Notes: generated by a model not told the origin, from the letters alone. 64,000 bases of DNA from an uncultured Poribacteria bacterium (GCA_958296125.1 OY282444.1:3753623-3817622); one strand, 5' to 3'; shown: positions 42,651 to 52,368, counted from the stretch's first letter. Program-made: numbers and translations.

Positions 42651-44510
42651 TCAACTTGTTGCTCGTTCCATAATCTCCGTCATCCGAGCGACAAACGCGG
42701 GTGGGTCTACCACATTCCCGTCAACCAGCAACGTGCCTTCGTAAAGTTGTAAAATGCAGTTCTTGATAAGGGGTTCATCGCCTTGACTCTGGTTGAGTTG
42801 TGTGAGATTTCTTATCAACGGATGGGAAAAGTTGATTTCCAAGATGCGTTTGGATCCAGTAAAATCCTGATTCATCATTTTCATCATCCGCTCCATGTGG
42901 GTGTCCATACCATCTGCCCCGACAACCAAGGTTGCCGCTGAATCAACCAACCTTTTGGAGGCGACTACATCCTCCACTCTATCACCGAGGGTCTCCTTGA
43001 AAACAGAAATCAGTTTGACATCTTCAGTTAAGGTGTCATTTCGGTTTTCTTCGTCTGTCTTGAGTTCTATATCCGCTTTTTCGATACTTTTCAGCGGTTT
43101 CCCGTCATATTCGAGCAGGTGGGGTATATTGAACAGGTCAGTGGGATCGATGAAGAACAACACCTCAACCCCACCCTTCTTAAAATATTCCAAATTTGGA
43201 TTCCGTTCCACCGCATCTCTGTTATCACCTGAGAGGTAATAAATTTCCTTCTGATCTTCCGGCATCCCGGCGGCATAATCCTTTAGGGAAGTAAACTTGC
43301 CCCTTTCGGTTTTGGTCGATTCAAATCGTAAGAGGTCAAGCAGTCGATCTCTGTTGACGGCATCAGAACTGAGTCCTGTCTTGAAGAGCAAACCGAAATT
43401 TCTGAAGAATTTCTCATACTTCTCCGAGTCATTCTTCGCCCAGTCTTCCAGCAGAGAGAGCGTCCGTCCCGTTAAGGTTTCCCGGATACGTGCCATGACC
43501 GGACTCGATTGTGTCACCTCGCGGGAAACATTCAAGGGCAGATCTTCGGTATCCACCACCCCTGATATAAATCGGAGGTATTCGGGAAGGAGTTCCTTGC
43601 AATCGTCCTGAATAAAAATCTTGCTTGAATACAGGTGCAACGAGTTCAGGTCTTCCTCCCTGAAAAATCTGAGCAGCGGCGTTTCCGGTATAAACATCAA
43701 CGTTTTGAAATTCACGCGCCCTTCGAGAGATAGGTGTAGGTGCCCGAGCGGCGGATTGAGGTCGTTAGATATAAATTTATAGAATTCATCTCGCTCCTCC
43801 TTTGTCACTTCGTTCCTGTTTTTATGCCATAAGGCACTGACGGTGTTCACCTGCCTCCCATTGACCGAAACCGGAAAATCAACAAAATTGGAGTATTTCT
43901 TGATGACCTGCTCAATGCGATACGATTCGCTAAATTCCTTGGATCCGTCTTTCAACTTAAAGGTGATTTGGGTGCCTCTTTGTGGGCGTTCAATCTCCTT
44001 GATGGTGAATTTGCCTTCACCCGTTGACTGCCACCGGAATCCCTTGGATGCAGCATCTGCGTGGCGCGTTTCAATTGTAATTTCATTCGTGAGCATGAAC
44101 ACCGAATAAAAACCGATACCGAACTGACCGATCAGATTGGCATCGAAAGGTTTATCTCCTTCCTTCATTTGCTCCAAAAACGCTAACGTTCCCGAACTGG
44201 CAACGGTGCCGATTCTTTCGGTCAAATCGTCCTTGGTCATGCCAACGCCCGTGTCCGTAATCGAAAATGTCTGTGCATTGGAATCGACGGCGATGTCGAT
44301 TCTTAAAGGGGCTTCAGGATTCAGGATATTTTTATCCGTCAACTGCCTGAAGCGGATTTTATGCAACGCATCGGATGCGTTGGAGATGAGTTCGCGGATG
44401 GCGACTTCGGGATAAGTATAAAGCGAGTGAACAATGAGATGCAAAAGTTGTTTCATCTCTGCTTTATACTCAAATTCTTGAATTTCTTCGGTGTTGTGGC
44501 TATCAGCCAT
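42651..44510 (-). CDS. htpG: Molecular chaperone HtpG (Hsp90)
   Basis: This 619-residue protein has the normal HtpG length. The GHKL ATPase domain shows ELISNASDALHKIRF, DTGVGMTKDDL, and GQFGIGFYSVFML. The middle domain has PLNVSREVTQSSP and the C-terminal dimerisation region follows. It is an ATP-dependent cytosolic chaperone for late-stage client folding. It is followed by leuB and preceded by a methyltransferase gene 50 bases away. Confidence 0.96.
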   Translation of the reverse strand: MADSHNTEEIQEFEYKAEMKQLLHLIVHSLYTYPEVAIRELISNASDALHKIRFRQLTDKNILNPEAPLRIDIAVDSNAQTFSITDTGVGMTKDDLTERIGTVASSGTLAFLEQMKEGDKPFDANLIGQFGIGFYSVFMLTNEITIETRHADAASKGFRWQSTGEGKFTIKEIERPQRGTQITFKLKDGSKEFSESYRIEQVIKKYSNFVDFPVSVNGRQVNTVSALWHKNRNEVTKEERDEFYKFISNDLNPPLGHLHLSLEGRVNFKTLMFIPETPLLRFFREEDLNSLHLYSSKIFIQDDCKELLPEYLRFISGVVDTEDLPLNVSREVTQSSPVMARIRETLTGRTLSLLEDWAKNDSEKYEKFFRNFGLLFKTGLSSDAVNRDRLLDLLRFESTKTERGKFTSLKDYAAGMPEDQKEIYYLSGDNRDAVERNPNLEYFKKGGVEVLFFIDPTDLFNIPHLLEYDGKPLKSIEKADIELKTDEENRNDTLTEDVKLISVFKETLGDRVEDVVASKRLVDSAATLVVGADGMDTHMERMMKMMNQDFTGSKRILEINFSHPLIRNLTQLNQSQGDEPLIKNCILQLYEGTLLVDGNVVDPPAFVARMTEIMERATS

Positions 44511-44560
44511 GATTCAAAATTCTCCTTTCGCTGTAGCTTTGTCAGATTGTTGTTTGCTGT

Positions 44561-45208
44561 CTAAGATTCTTCACACTTTTTCGCCATAACGATATACACC
44601 GGATCTGTGTATCCATCGGTCTGCGGAGTGCAATCCAAAAACGTGATTTCCGTATAGCCGCCCGCCAAACGGAAGTAATGCTGCACCAATTCGGCGTGCT
44701 CAGCGTCAGAGGTTGCACGCCAGATGTACACCGCTTTCGTTGGGAACAGACGATTGGAGAAAATGACGATGAACGGACTATCTGGCTGAAGCGTGCGATG
44801 AACCTCACGAAAAACCGCAACCGGCTTTGTCAGGTACTGCATCGAAACAGTCATGATTACCGCTGCAAATTCCCCATCATCAAAAGGGAGGGTTGGATTG
44901 GCATTGAGGTCATGAATGACGTATTCGTCAAGAACAGGATTGACATGGAGCTCTACCGCGTTTAAGCCTAATCCGACGACACGTTGCGCGGGAAATCCTT
45001 CGGGAAGGTGGGAGAAAGCACTGCTCATCAGGTCTAATATGGCGGCATTTTTCGGTAAGGTTTGATCGAAAAATTCCTTGATTGCGGCGATTGCGTTGTC
45101 ATCAATGTGGGTGACGATACGGGGTTCGGCGTAAAACAGGCGATCATCGGTTTCGTCAATTCGTGCACAGGCTGCAGGGGGTAGGGGTGTTTTCATTTGG
45201 AAAATCAT
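44561..45208 (-). CDS. SAM-dependent methyltransferase (class I)
   Basis: This 215-residue protein has a Rossmann-type methyltransferase core. AAILDLMSSAFSHLPEGF corresponds to motif I without the usual GxGxG, ELHVNPVLDEYVIHDLNANP to the SAM-binding acidic region, and FDDGEFAAVIMTVSMQYLTK to motif IV. Substrate is unknown. The atypical glycine-poor motif I lowers certainty that it is catalytically normal. ATG 45208 or 45196 could be the start; neither has a clear ribosome site. Confidence 0.72.
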   Translation of the reverse strand: MIFQMKTPLPPAACARIDETDDRLFYAEPRIVTHIDDNAIAAIKEFFDQTLPKNAAILDLMSSAFSHLPEGFPAQRVVGLGLNAVELHVNPVLDEYVIHDLNANPTLPFDDGEFAAVIMTVSMQYLTKPVAVFREVHRTLQPDSPFIVIFSNRLFPTKAVYIWRATSDAEHAELVQHYFRLAGGYTEITFLDCTPQTDGYTDPVYIVMAKKCEES

Positions 45209-45256
45209 CAGAAAATTTGGTGCATATTGGACAATAACTTTAACAGTTCCCTAGTC

Positions 45257-45985
45257 TTACCGCATACTCAACCGTATTTTCAGCAGCCGACGCAGCTCTT
45301 TAATTGGCTGCTTATGGTCATCAACCCGCAGATTGATATACCGATCATTAAAATCATCCGCTCCATCGCCCTCACCTACAACAAGTAACGCTGCCGCCTG
45401 CTGTCCACGCCGATCTCCCCCTTTTTTCTGCCCCGCGATGAGTGCCGCCATCAGTTTTTCCGCAAGTTCTCCCTCTGTTTTCTCAAACGCTATCCCCATC
45501 GCTTCCACGACCGCTTCGCCCGTCAGCAAGTTGCCTTGTGCTGTGTAATTTTTTCCGCGGCGTGCCCCTGCCCATTCGAGACATTCATCGCCGGTGTAGT
45601 TAGCAATGTTACCGCTTGCATCAATAATGCCGACCTGACGTTCCGATCTGCCATCATCGTTGGCAATTAGCTGATCCAACGCTTGCTGGGCGGTGAGTCC
45701 GTTTTCCAGGAGTTCCAAGCCCTTTGGCCCATAGGTTGTGTTTGTCCACGCCTGGGTAGCGACTGCGCCGACACCTGCCTTCGCCCAAGGAACAACAGCT
45801 CCAACGGCGAAGAATTTGGATTGAACGGCAACCCCAAGATCGCCATTCTCCGGGTCACGTCCAACGATTGAAAAAGTGGTGACAGGACGGTCATGTATTT
45901 TAGAACTAGGTTGGTGCGATTCTGTGCTGGCGAGAGCAAGGACACTGGTGTAGATTGTCGCACAGACAAACCGGAGGGGTGACAT
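45257..45985 (-). CDS. DUF1028 family secreted protein (Ntn-hydrolase-like)
   Basis: ATG 45985 gives 242 residues starting MSPLRFVCATIYTSVLALAS, a good signal peptide, with AAAGGAGAT upstream. An earlier ATG at 46033 also has AAGGAGAGGG, so dual starts are possible. TTFSIVGRDPENGDLGVAVQ, SKFFAVGAVVPWAKAGVGA and YGPKGLELLENGLTAQQAL are the conserved DUF1028 segments; the Thr-Thr after RPV may be the Ntn-type nucleophile after processing. The family is thought to be hydrolytic but uncharacterised. Confidence 0.82.
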   Translation of the reverse strand: MSPLRFVCATIYTSVLALASTESHQPSSKIHDRPVTTFSIVGRDPENGDLGVAVQSKFFAVGAVVPWAKAGVGAVATQAWTNTTYGPKGLELLENGLTAQQALDQLIANDDGRSERQVGIIDASGNIANYTGDECLEWAGARRGKNYTAQGNLLTGEAVVEAMGIAFEKTEGELAEKLMAALIAGQKKGGDRRGQQAAALLVVGEGDGADDFNDRYINLRVDDHKQPIKELRRLLKIRLSMR

Positions 45986-46075
45986 GCAGGTAAATCTCCT
46001 TTGCGTGAAACGGGAATTGGAGGGTTTCTTCATTCCCTCTCCTTCCAATCGTTAGTGTTTGACGTTGAGCCCGTT

Positions 46076-47374
46076 CTAATGTTTATCAGACCGTATCTTC
46101 ATCGCTTCCGCATGTCCTTGAAGCCCTTCAATCTGAGCGAGTTTGACCACAGCCGGTGTGACCTTTTCCAACGCGGTTTTGGTATAGGAGATAATACTTG
46201 TCTTTTTCAAGAAATCATCAACGCTCAACGGCGATGCGTACTTCGCCGCCCCACCCGTAGGCAGGATGTGATTGGGACCGGCGATGTAGTCGCCGACGGA
46301 TTCCGGGGTGTAAGGTCCCAACATAATCGCTCCCGCATTACGGATGGCACCGACCCACTCGATTGGATTTTCTATCTCCAACTCGACATGTTCAGGTGCG
46401 ATTTCGTTGGCGAGGCCTACCGCTTCGGTTAAATCTGCGACGATGAATACCACACCGTAGTTTTCAAAAGCACCAGTCAGTTCAGATTGACGGGGTAGCT
46501 TTCGCGCCTGTCGTTCAATCTCTGTGCACACCTGCTCTGCAATTTCTCCTGATGTTGTGATGAGAATGGCAGAACATTCCGCGCTATGTTCTGCCTGCGA
46601 GATAAGGTCCGCTGCAACGTAGGCGGGATTTGCGGTGTGATCAGCGATAATAAGGACTTCGCTCGGGCCCGCTAGCTTGTCGATATCGACGGGCCCGTAG
46701 ACCTCCTTCTTCGCAAGTTGGACATACAGATTGCCCGGACCGACAATTTTATCCACTTTCGGGATGGTGCTGGTCCCATAAGCCATCGCACCGACCGCCT
46801 GTGCACCGCCACATTTGTAAATTTCGCGGACACCACATGCTGCTGCGGCGACAAGCATGTGCGGATTAATCTTTCGATTTCGCATCGGTCCCATGAAGAC
46901 CGCGATTTCCTCAACACCCGCAACCTTCGCAGGAACAAGATTCATTATCAGTGAAGAAACCAACAACTGACTGACGGACGGGACACATACACCGACACGG
47001 TTTAACGGACGGATGAGGTGTCCTAAAACAACGCCATCTGCTTCGGTGGACACCCACGAATTCCGTAGCTGCTTCTGGTGAAACCGCTCAATGTTCGTCC
47101 GCGCAAGCCGGATTGCGTCGTGGAATTCTGAATCGACCTGTGCAGAGGCATCGTCAATCTCTGCATCTGTGACGCGAATCTCTTTGACAGAGATTCGCGG
47201 AGCGTCAAGCTTGCGCGTATATTTAATGACGGCTCTGTCGCCATCTCTTTGGATATCTTGCAAAATGCGACGGACAGTCCTCAGAATATTTGGATCTTCT
47301 AATCCCCCCCGCAGATTAAGCTTTTCGATGAAAGCTGCCGCTTCGTGCGAATGGGCATCAAGAATGGCGATCAC
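46076..47374 (-). CDS. hisD: Histidinol dehydrogenase
   Basis: The product is 432 residues from GTG 47374, seven bases after GGAGA; a TTG at 47398 is less likely. NRVGVCVPS, AQAVGAMAYGT, KIVGPGNLYVQLAKKEVYG, AGPSEVLIIADHTA and SQAEHSAEC (the zinc-binding Gln/His region) are diagnostic. It oxidises L-histidinol to L-histidine in the last two steps of histidine synthesis. It follows murA by about 40 bases, and no other his genes are adjacent. Confidence 0.95.
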   Translation of the reverse strand: MIAILDAHSHEAAAFIEKLNLRGGLEDPNILRTVRRILQDIQRDGDRAVIKYTRKLDAPRISVKEIRVTDAEIDDASAQVDSEFHDAIRLARTNIERFHQKQLRNSWVSTEADGVVLGHLIRPLNRVGVCVPSVSQLLVSSLIMNLVPAKVAGVEEIAVFMGPMRNRKINPHMLVAAAACGVREIYKCGGAQAVGAMAYGTSTIPKVDKIVGPGNLYVQLAKKEVYGPVDIDKLAGPSEVLIIADHTANPAYVAADLISQAEHSAECSAILITTSGEIAEQVCTEIERQARKLPRQSELTGAFENYGVVFIVADLTEAVGLANEIAPEHVELEIENPIEWVGAIRNAGAIMLGPYTPESVGDYIAGPNHILPTGGAAKYASPLSVDDFLKKTSIISYTKTALEKVTPAVVKLAQIEGLQGHAEAMKIRSDKH

Positions 47375-47414
47375 AGAAAATTCTCCGTTTCTCGTCAAAG
47401 TTCGTAAGGATTTT

Positions 47415-48680
47415 TTAGTCTCTCACGCGGATAATATCCCCGCCAATACCCGCCAGTTTCTGCTCAATGCCTTCATACCCGCGGTCGATATGATAGATGC
47501 GGGACAGGACTGTTTCACCCCCTGCTGCCATGCCTGCAAGAACAAGGACCGCGCCCGCACGGAGGTCTGATGCCATGACAGGGGCACCACTGAGCCTAGA
47601 TTTGCCACGCACTACCGCTCGGTTTCCTTCGACACGAATATCTGCGCCCATTCGATTGAGTTCGCTGGCGTGCATGAAGCGATCTAGGTAGATGCCTTCC
47701 GTAATAGTGCTAATACCCGGCGTGGTGCTGAGGAGTCCCATCATCTGCGCCTGCATATCCGTGGGAAAGCCCGGATATGTATCGGTGACGATATCGACCG
47801 CTTGGAGTTCCCGTGGTGTCCTCACACGGACTCCATCATCCGCCCAATCCAACTGAACACCTGCCTCAACTAATTTTTCGGAGGTAGCACCGAGGTGTTG
47901 AACGGGGGCATGTTTCACAAAAACGTCTCCCCTCGTAATAGCACCCGCAATCATGAATGTGCCTGCTTCGATACGGTCTGGAATGACAGTATGTTCCGTG
48001 CCGTGAAGCTGTTTGACACCATGTATAGTCAAGGTGGAGGTGCCAACCCCCTTGATGTCCGCCCCCATATCATTGAGGAAATTCGCTAGGCCAGCGACCT
48101 CTGGTTCGCAGGCAGCTCCACGAATAATCGTCGTACCCTCCGCCAACGTTGCAGCCATCATGACGTTAGCAGTTGCACCGACACTTGAGCCGTGCGGTCC
48201 TCTCAGATACATCTCTGCACCAGTCAACCGATTCGCTCGTGCGATGATGTAGCCACTATCAATCTCAACCTCCGCCCCAAGTTGCTGCAACCCTTTCAGG
48301 TGCAAGTCTACCGGGCGCGGACCAATGGCACAGCCGCCGGGGAAAGAGACTTTTGCCATACCTAAACGGGCAACGAGGGGGCCAAGCACATAAATTGACG
48401 CTCGCATTTTTCGGACGAGGTCGTAGGGTGCTTCGTAAGCAATTCGGTTCCCCGGTTCGATATAGAGCGTTGAATTTTTGAACTTTGTCGTTGCCCCTAG
48501 CACCTCAAGCACTGCACATAGGCTATCAATATCTTTCAGATTGGGAACGTTGTGAATAACGCTGGAACTGTCTGCCAGAATCGCGGCTGCGACAGCGATG
48601 GGAAGCGTCGCATTTTTAGAGCCACTGACTGAAATGGTCCCCTCAAGCTGCTTGCCACCGTTGATGATTAGTTTATCCAT
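47415..48680 (-). CDS. murA: UDP-N-acetylglucosamine 1-carboxyvinyltransferase
   Basis: This 421-residue protein is full-length MurA. SGSKNATLP holds catalytic K22 and N23, and FPGGCAIGPRPVDLHLKGL holds nucleophile C117, the fosfomycin target residue. DTYPGFPTDMQAQ and the repeated inside-out barrel pattern complete it. It transfers enolpyruvate to UDP-GlcNAc in the first committed step of peptidoglycan synthesis, so the cell has a peptidoglycan pathway. An AAGGAGAA ribosome site precedes the ATG. It is probably cotranscribed with hisD. Confidence 0.96.
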   Translation of the reverse strand: MDKLIINGGKQLEGTISVSGSKNATLPIAVAAAILADSSSVIHNVPNLKDIDSLCAVLEVLGATTKFKNSTLYIEPGNRIAYEAPYDLVRKMRASIYVLGPLVARLGMAKVSFPGGCAIGPRPVDLHLKGLQQLGAEVEIDSGYIIARANRLTGAEMYLRGPHGSSVGATANVMMAATLAEGTTIIRGAACEPEVAGLANFLNDMGADIKGVGTSTLTIHGVKQLHGTEHTVIPDRIEAGTFMIAGAITRGDVFVKHAPVQHLGATSEKLVEAGVQLDWADDGVRVRTPRELQAVDIVTDTYPGFPTDMQAQMMGLLSTTPGISTITEGIYLDRFMHASELNRMGADIRVEGNRAVVRGKSRLSGAPVMASDLRAGAVLVLAGMAAGGETVLSRIYHIDRGYEGIEQKLAGIGGDIIRVRD

Positions 48681-48964
48681 AATGAATTCTCCTTAGCGTA
48701 GGAATCTGTTTTTCAATTCGGCTTGGGTTGGGAAGGTCGGGCTCACGTGCTCGGATTACATCAAGAGCGAGCTTCTCAATCCCAGCTAGCGGCGTGTTAC
48801 TCGGACGGTCGGAGAGCTTCGTTCTCCCGTTTAACCTTATACCGAATACCGACTTGTAAAATAAATTACTCAGAATAGATTTAGGATGCCTATATGCACC
48901 AACGATGCCAAGCCACAAATCGTTTCGTTGCAGGCGTTGTGCCGCAACTTACCTCAGAATTGGT

Positions 48965-48995
48965 GTGTTGGGATAACCACATGTCGTAGCGTTAC
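48965..48995. repeat. 31-base direct repeat, copy 1
   Basis: Begins GTGTTGGGATAACCACATG and ends GTAGCGTTAC. It is identical to 49031-49061 except for one base. Confidence 0.85.
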
Positions 48996-49011
48996 TCTAC
49001 CCCCCCTTAAT

Positions 49012-49031
49012 CCCCCCCGCAGGCGGGGGGG
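49012..49031. repeat. G/C-rich palindrome, copy B
   Basis: CCCCCCCGC-AG-GCGGGGGGG forms a 9-bp stem with a two-base loop. The upstream leader CCCCCCTTAATC parallels the one before 11778, marking a dispersed unit. Confidence 0.75.
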
Positions 49032-49061
49032 TGTTGGGATAACCACATGTCATAGCGTTAC
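49031..49061. repeat. 31-base direct repeat, copy 2
   Basis: One-base variant (CATAGC instead of CGTAGC) of 48965-48995. Its first base is also the last base of the palindrome. Confidence 0.85.
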
Positions 49062-49066
49062 CCCGA

Positions 49067-50020
49067 TCACCTCAAGTGTATATTTCTAGCTGCGCTGCCT
49101 TCTTCATCCTGCTGTTCGGATTTCCGCCATAATTGCCATTCCTCCCTTACCTCGACAAGTTGTTCTGCTGACACATCTCGGACCTCCAAGACGGTTAGGG
49201 TATCCGGTGGAATCTGTGCCAGAATCTCCTTGAAGTCAAGGTCCCCAAATCCGGGAGGATGATACGCCTCAAGGTCTTTGAGGTCGTGCAGGTTTACGCC
49301 GATGAGGTCCGCTGTGTACTTCTCCAGCCAACGCTGTGACCAACAGAGTCCCACCCGTTCCTGAAGCATAGCATGTCCTACATCGTGCCAATACCGCATG
49401 TTGCTTCCCTTGAACTGATCTAACAACAGCCCAACCTCGTCAAAATTGGGGATTTGATAGTAACGCGGGCGGTTCTCAATCGCCAAGTAGACCTCCATTC
49501 GCAAAGCCATTTCGTTCAATGTATCAAGGCTGAACAGCACAGCGTCCTGATGCTTCGCCTCCTTGCGTTTACGCCACTCAGTCGCTTCCTCCACCTTCGC
49601 TCCGAACGCCTCAAATTCCCGCTCACCGTATTCGTAGAAATCATACATCAGGTAGGAGCGATCATAGGTGTCCACCTCACCTAGGTGAAGCACAACGATT
49701 GGGACCTCGATCTCAACTGCCAACTCTATCGTCCGAATCGTCTGTTTAACAGCTTCGTTCCGCGCATCCGCATCAAGACTTGCCAAGTGAATTGGATCAT
49801 GCTCCGCCTCCGATTGCGGGCGACTGTGCAGAACAGGACAAAAGTTGTGGATAGAGCAAATGTGTGTCTTCGCTAGGTGAGGCTTAATCTGCTCTACCTG
49901 CTCCCGCGTCAGGTGTCGGCTGAGTTCAATGGCATCAAATCCCAGCTCTTTGAGTTCGTCAAGCAGTGCTGCTCCATCAGGTTGTCTCAAAGCGTTCCAC
50001 ATCGTCGAAATCGCTATCAT
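49067..50020 (-). CDS. Sugar phosphate isomerase/epimerase family TIM-barrel protein
   Basis: The 317-residue product starts MIAISTMWNALRQPDG. ELGFDAIELSRHLT, VVLHLGEVDTYDR, YLAIENRPRYYQIPNFDE (Glu ligand), RYWHDVGHAMLQERVG (Asp/His ligands), IGVNLHDLKDLEAYHPPGFG and TLTVLEVRD mark the AP-endonuclease-2/xylose-isomerase fold. Substrate is unknown. AAGGAG lies upstream, overlapping the end of purN by position; only one base separates the two genes, so they are cotranscribed. Confidence 0.8.
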   Translation of the reverse strand: MIAISTMWNALRQPDGAALLDELKELGFDAIELSRHLTREQVEQIKPHLAKTHICSIHNFCPVLHSRPQSEAEHDPIHLASLDADARNEAVKQTIRTIELAVEIEVPIVVLHLGEVDTYDRSYLMYDFYEYGEREFEAFGAKVEEATEWRKRKEAKHQDAVLFSLDTLNEMALRMEVYLAIENRPRYYQIPNFDEVGLLLDQFKGSNMRYWHDVGHAMLQERVGLCWSQRWLEKYTADLIGVNLHDLKDLEAYHPPGFGDLDFKEILAQIPPDTLTVLEVRDVSAEQLVEVREEWQLWRKSEQQDEEGSAARNIHLR

Positions 50021-50021
50021 C

Positions 50022-50630
50022 TCACGACTCCTTCACAAGTACCTTTCTGCCAACAATTTCGAGCATCCCCGCCGCATACCGCCGAATGACCTGTGGATAC
50101 AGTTTATGTTCTTCAATATGAATCCGCTTGAGCAGGCTTTCTTCGTCGTCATCGTCGAATACGGGCACCGAAACCTGCGCGATGATGGGACCAGCATCAA
50201 TTCCCTCATCCACAAAAAAAACGGTTACGCCGCTGACTTTAACACCATACGCTAGCGTATCGGGCACAGGGTGCGCTCCCGGGAATGCGGGCAGTAGCGA
50301 TGGATGAATATTGATGATACGGTTGCGATACTTCCGCACAAACGCTGGTTGGAATAACTTCATAAAGCCGGCTAGAATAATTAGCTCCACTTCGCACCTG
50401 TCAAGGATTTTTGAAATTTCGGCATCAAACGCATCTCGATCCGGAAAATTCCGGACTCTCACTACGTAGGTGGGAATACCTGCTTTCTTGGCACGAGTGA
50501 GCGCGTAAGCCTTTCTTCGATCACTAATCACCACAGCGATTTCAACCCCACTCGTTTCGTCTTGGTGAAGCTGATCAATTAATGCCTGTAGATTGGTTCC
50601 GCTGCCGGAGGCTAGAACTGCAATTTTCAT
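50022..50630 (-). CDS. purN: Phosphoribosylglycinamide formyltransferase
   Basis: The product is 202 residues from ATG 50630 (MKIAVLASGSGTNLQALIDQ), the canonical PurN N-terminus, replacing a longer frame from 50666. INIHPSLLPAFPGAHP contains the catalytic Asn and His, and VFFVDEGIDAGPII the catalytic Asp. It formylates GAR in purine synthesis using 10-formyl-tetrahydrofolate. It is followed immediately by a TIM-barrel gene and preceded by the PD-(D/E)XK-like gene, whose stop lies 28 bases before its start. Confidence 0.95.
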   Translation of the reverse strand: MKIAVLASGSGTNLQALIDQLHQDETSGVEIAVVISDRRKAYALTRAKKAGIPTYVVRVRNFPDRDAFDAEISKILDRCEVELIILAGFMKLFQPAFVRKYRNRIINIHPSLLPAFPGAHPVPDTLAYGVKVSGVTVFFVDEGIDAGPIIAQVSVPVFDDDDEESLLKRIHIEEHKLYPQVIRRYAAGMLEIVGRKVLVKES

Positions 50631-50658
50631 GTTCGCTGATTGATGCCTTAATCGGGAT

Positions 50659-51270
50659 TTACGCAAATTCTGATGAGTGAATCATACACAACAGAATGCC
50701 CAGAATTTTACCAATGTTATTGATATGGTATTCGTCTAAATCGATGTAGACGGTTTGTCCTTCTAACTTTAGAAATTTCCAAACGCTTCCCGTTGTGATT
50801 GCCCCGTAGATTGTGGTAATATGGTTCTCCTCGCGCGCGTTAAACAACTTGGCGGCAACCATTTCCGCAACACATTGACCGATACCGTTCATGAGGTTAT
50901 CATTTTTGGCTTCGACGATCGCGATGACAGGAGCGGTAATAAAGAGTTGCTCCGTAGAGAGGCTAATGATAAAATCGCACGCGCCGCTCAACCCCCTTTT
51001 TCTGTCCACATTGAACGCTTTACCTGAAAACAGGCTAATCTGACGGTGTGCCTGTTCCAGAAGTTCAACCAAAACTGGTGCGACAATCAGTTCCGATCGT
51101 GCCTTTTCGGTATTTATGGCGAGCCCTAAAGACAGATTTCTGTCTAACGTCTGGCGAAGAAAATCGCTGATTTCGACCTCCGCCGCTCTGGAAAAGAGAT
51201 CTCTTGATTCATCAGTAATCAGTTGAAATTCCTTTTTGGCTGCACTCAATGTGAAACGATTGTAAGCCAT
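50659..51270 (-). CDS. PD-(D/E)XK nuclease-fold-like protein
   Basis: The product is 203 residues from ATG 51270 (MAYNRFTLSAAKKEFQLITD). GACDFIISLSTEQLFITAP supplies the Asp and IAIVEAKNDN the E-A-K of a PD-(D/E)XK core, and GIGQCVAEMVAAKLFN and IYGAITTGSVWKFLKLE complete the pattern. I recall similar short stand-alone proteins as common in cyanobacterial genomes, where function is unknown. It may be a solitary restriction-like or house-cleaning nuclease. No methyltransferase or toxin partner is adjacent. Confidence 0.6.
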   Translation of the reverse strand: MAYNRFTLSAAKKEFQLITDESRDLFSRAAEVEISDFLRQTLDRNLSLGLAINTEKARSELIVAPVLVELLEQAHRQISLFSGKAFNVDRKRGLSGACDFIISLSTEQLFITAPVIAIVEAKNDNLMNGIGQCVAEMVAAKLFNAREENHITTIYGAITTGSVWKFLKLEGQTVYIDLDEYHINNIGKILGILLCMIHSSEFA

Positions 51271-51348
51271 CTTCCAATTTCCCTTCACGGGTTGACCGAT
51301 GCAGGCGTTAACGCCAGATAGCTAACTTCTGTTACGATAACAAGGCCG

Positions 51349-52368
51349 TCAGTAAATCTTTAACTGTGTCATGATTTCACGATCTATCGCCCACGCACCA
51401 GCCGATGTATTGGAAATCACGGTTATAACCGAATCCTTTGCAGGGTATGTGCTTCTGAAAGAAACACCAGCATCCCAACCTATGAGATAATGAACTGGGG
51501 CTTTGCCTTCCTCATGGTAAATCCAAATACCGTGACCATAAAATCTATTATCTTTGTCTTTGACTGCCTTTTTGAAAAATAGCTTTGTCAACCGTTTAGA
51601 AAGAATCTTTTCCTCAAAAAAGGCTGTCCACAACTTGTCCACATCTTTTACCGTTGTGAAAGCCCCTGCATCAGGTGATCCGACAGTTGGCAAGTTAAAA
51701 ATGTTGGTTCTCCATCCTTCTTCCTCGTCAATATATCCGAAAGCTGTGCGTTCTGGCAAACGGTCCATAGCAAAAAAACCCGAATCGCTCATGTCGCATA
51801 ATTCAAAGATGTTTTCTTCTATAAAGTGGGCATAGGGGGTTCCTGAGGTTTCTTCAATGACAATTCCTAATAGAATAAACCCCCCGTTTGAGTAGGAGAA
51901 CCTTTCCCCTGGGTTAAACTTCATTTTCCCATCGTGAAATAGTGGTATGTAATCCTTGGGACCCTTTAGTTTGAAACAGGGGATATCCAATTGAAAATTA
52001 TCAACATCCTCAATAAGTTCCTCATCATAATAGTCATAAACCCCAGAAGTATGGGTTAAGAGATGGTGGATAGTGACATCTTCTGATATATGCGGAAAAT
52101 CAATATCGACACAGTCACACAGTTTTGAACCTAAAGAGAGTTCACCACGGTCAATCAGTTTTCCGATTCCAAGCGCAGTTAAAAACTTTGTTCCTGATGC
52201 TATTCCAAAACGGGTGTCAACCGTGTTCTGAATTTTATTGCTCCTATCTGAATAGCCGTAGGCATTTTCCAATACTACGCGTCCATCGATCTTAACGAAA
52301 ATCACGCCTGAAAAACTGGTTTCACTGACGGCCTGATCTATGACCTGATTTAATCGGTTCATCCTCAT
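51349..52368 (-). CDS. Serine hydrolase of the beta-lactamase/penicillin-binding (class C) fold
   Basis: This 339-residue protein has RFGIASGTKFLTALG, where S-G-T-K is the SxxK nucleophile motif, and GERFSYSNGGFILLG, where YSN is the second motif. The third KTG-like motif may be the later HYLIGWDAG. No signal peptide is seen, so it is probably cytoplasmic: an esterase or D-aminopeptidase-like member rather than a periplasmic resistance enzyme. ATG 52368 and 52362 are both possible, with GAAGG upstream. Confidence 0.82.
   Translation of the reverse strand: MRMNRLNQVIDQAVSETSFSGVIFVKIDGRVVLENAYGYSDRSNKIQNTVDTRFGIASGTKFLTALGIGKLIDRGELSLGSKLCDCVDIDFPHISEDVTIHHLLTHTSGVYDYYDEELIEDVDNFQLDIPCFKLKGPKDYIPLFHDGKMKFNPGERFSYSNGGFILLGIVIEETSGTPYAHFIEENIFELCDMSDSGFFAMDRLPERTAFGYIDEEEGWRTNIFNLPTVGSPDAGAFTTVKDVDKLWTAFFEEKILSKRLTKLFFKKAVKDKDNRFYGHGIWIYHEEGKAPVHYLIGWDAGVSFRSTYPAKDSVITVISNTSAGAWAIDREIMTQLKIY

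Larger units (their letters stand above)
48681..49066. other. Intergenic region with direct repeats
   Basis: The 386 bases between two minus-strand genes hold two copies of a 31-base direct repeat (48965, 49031) around a G/C palindrome (49012-49031). The first 280 bases include the upstream region of murA and show no gene. Confidence 0.6.
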
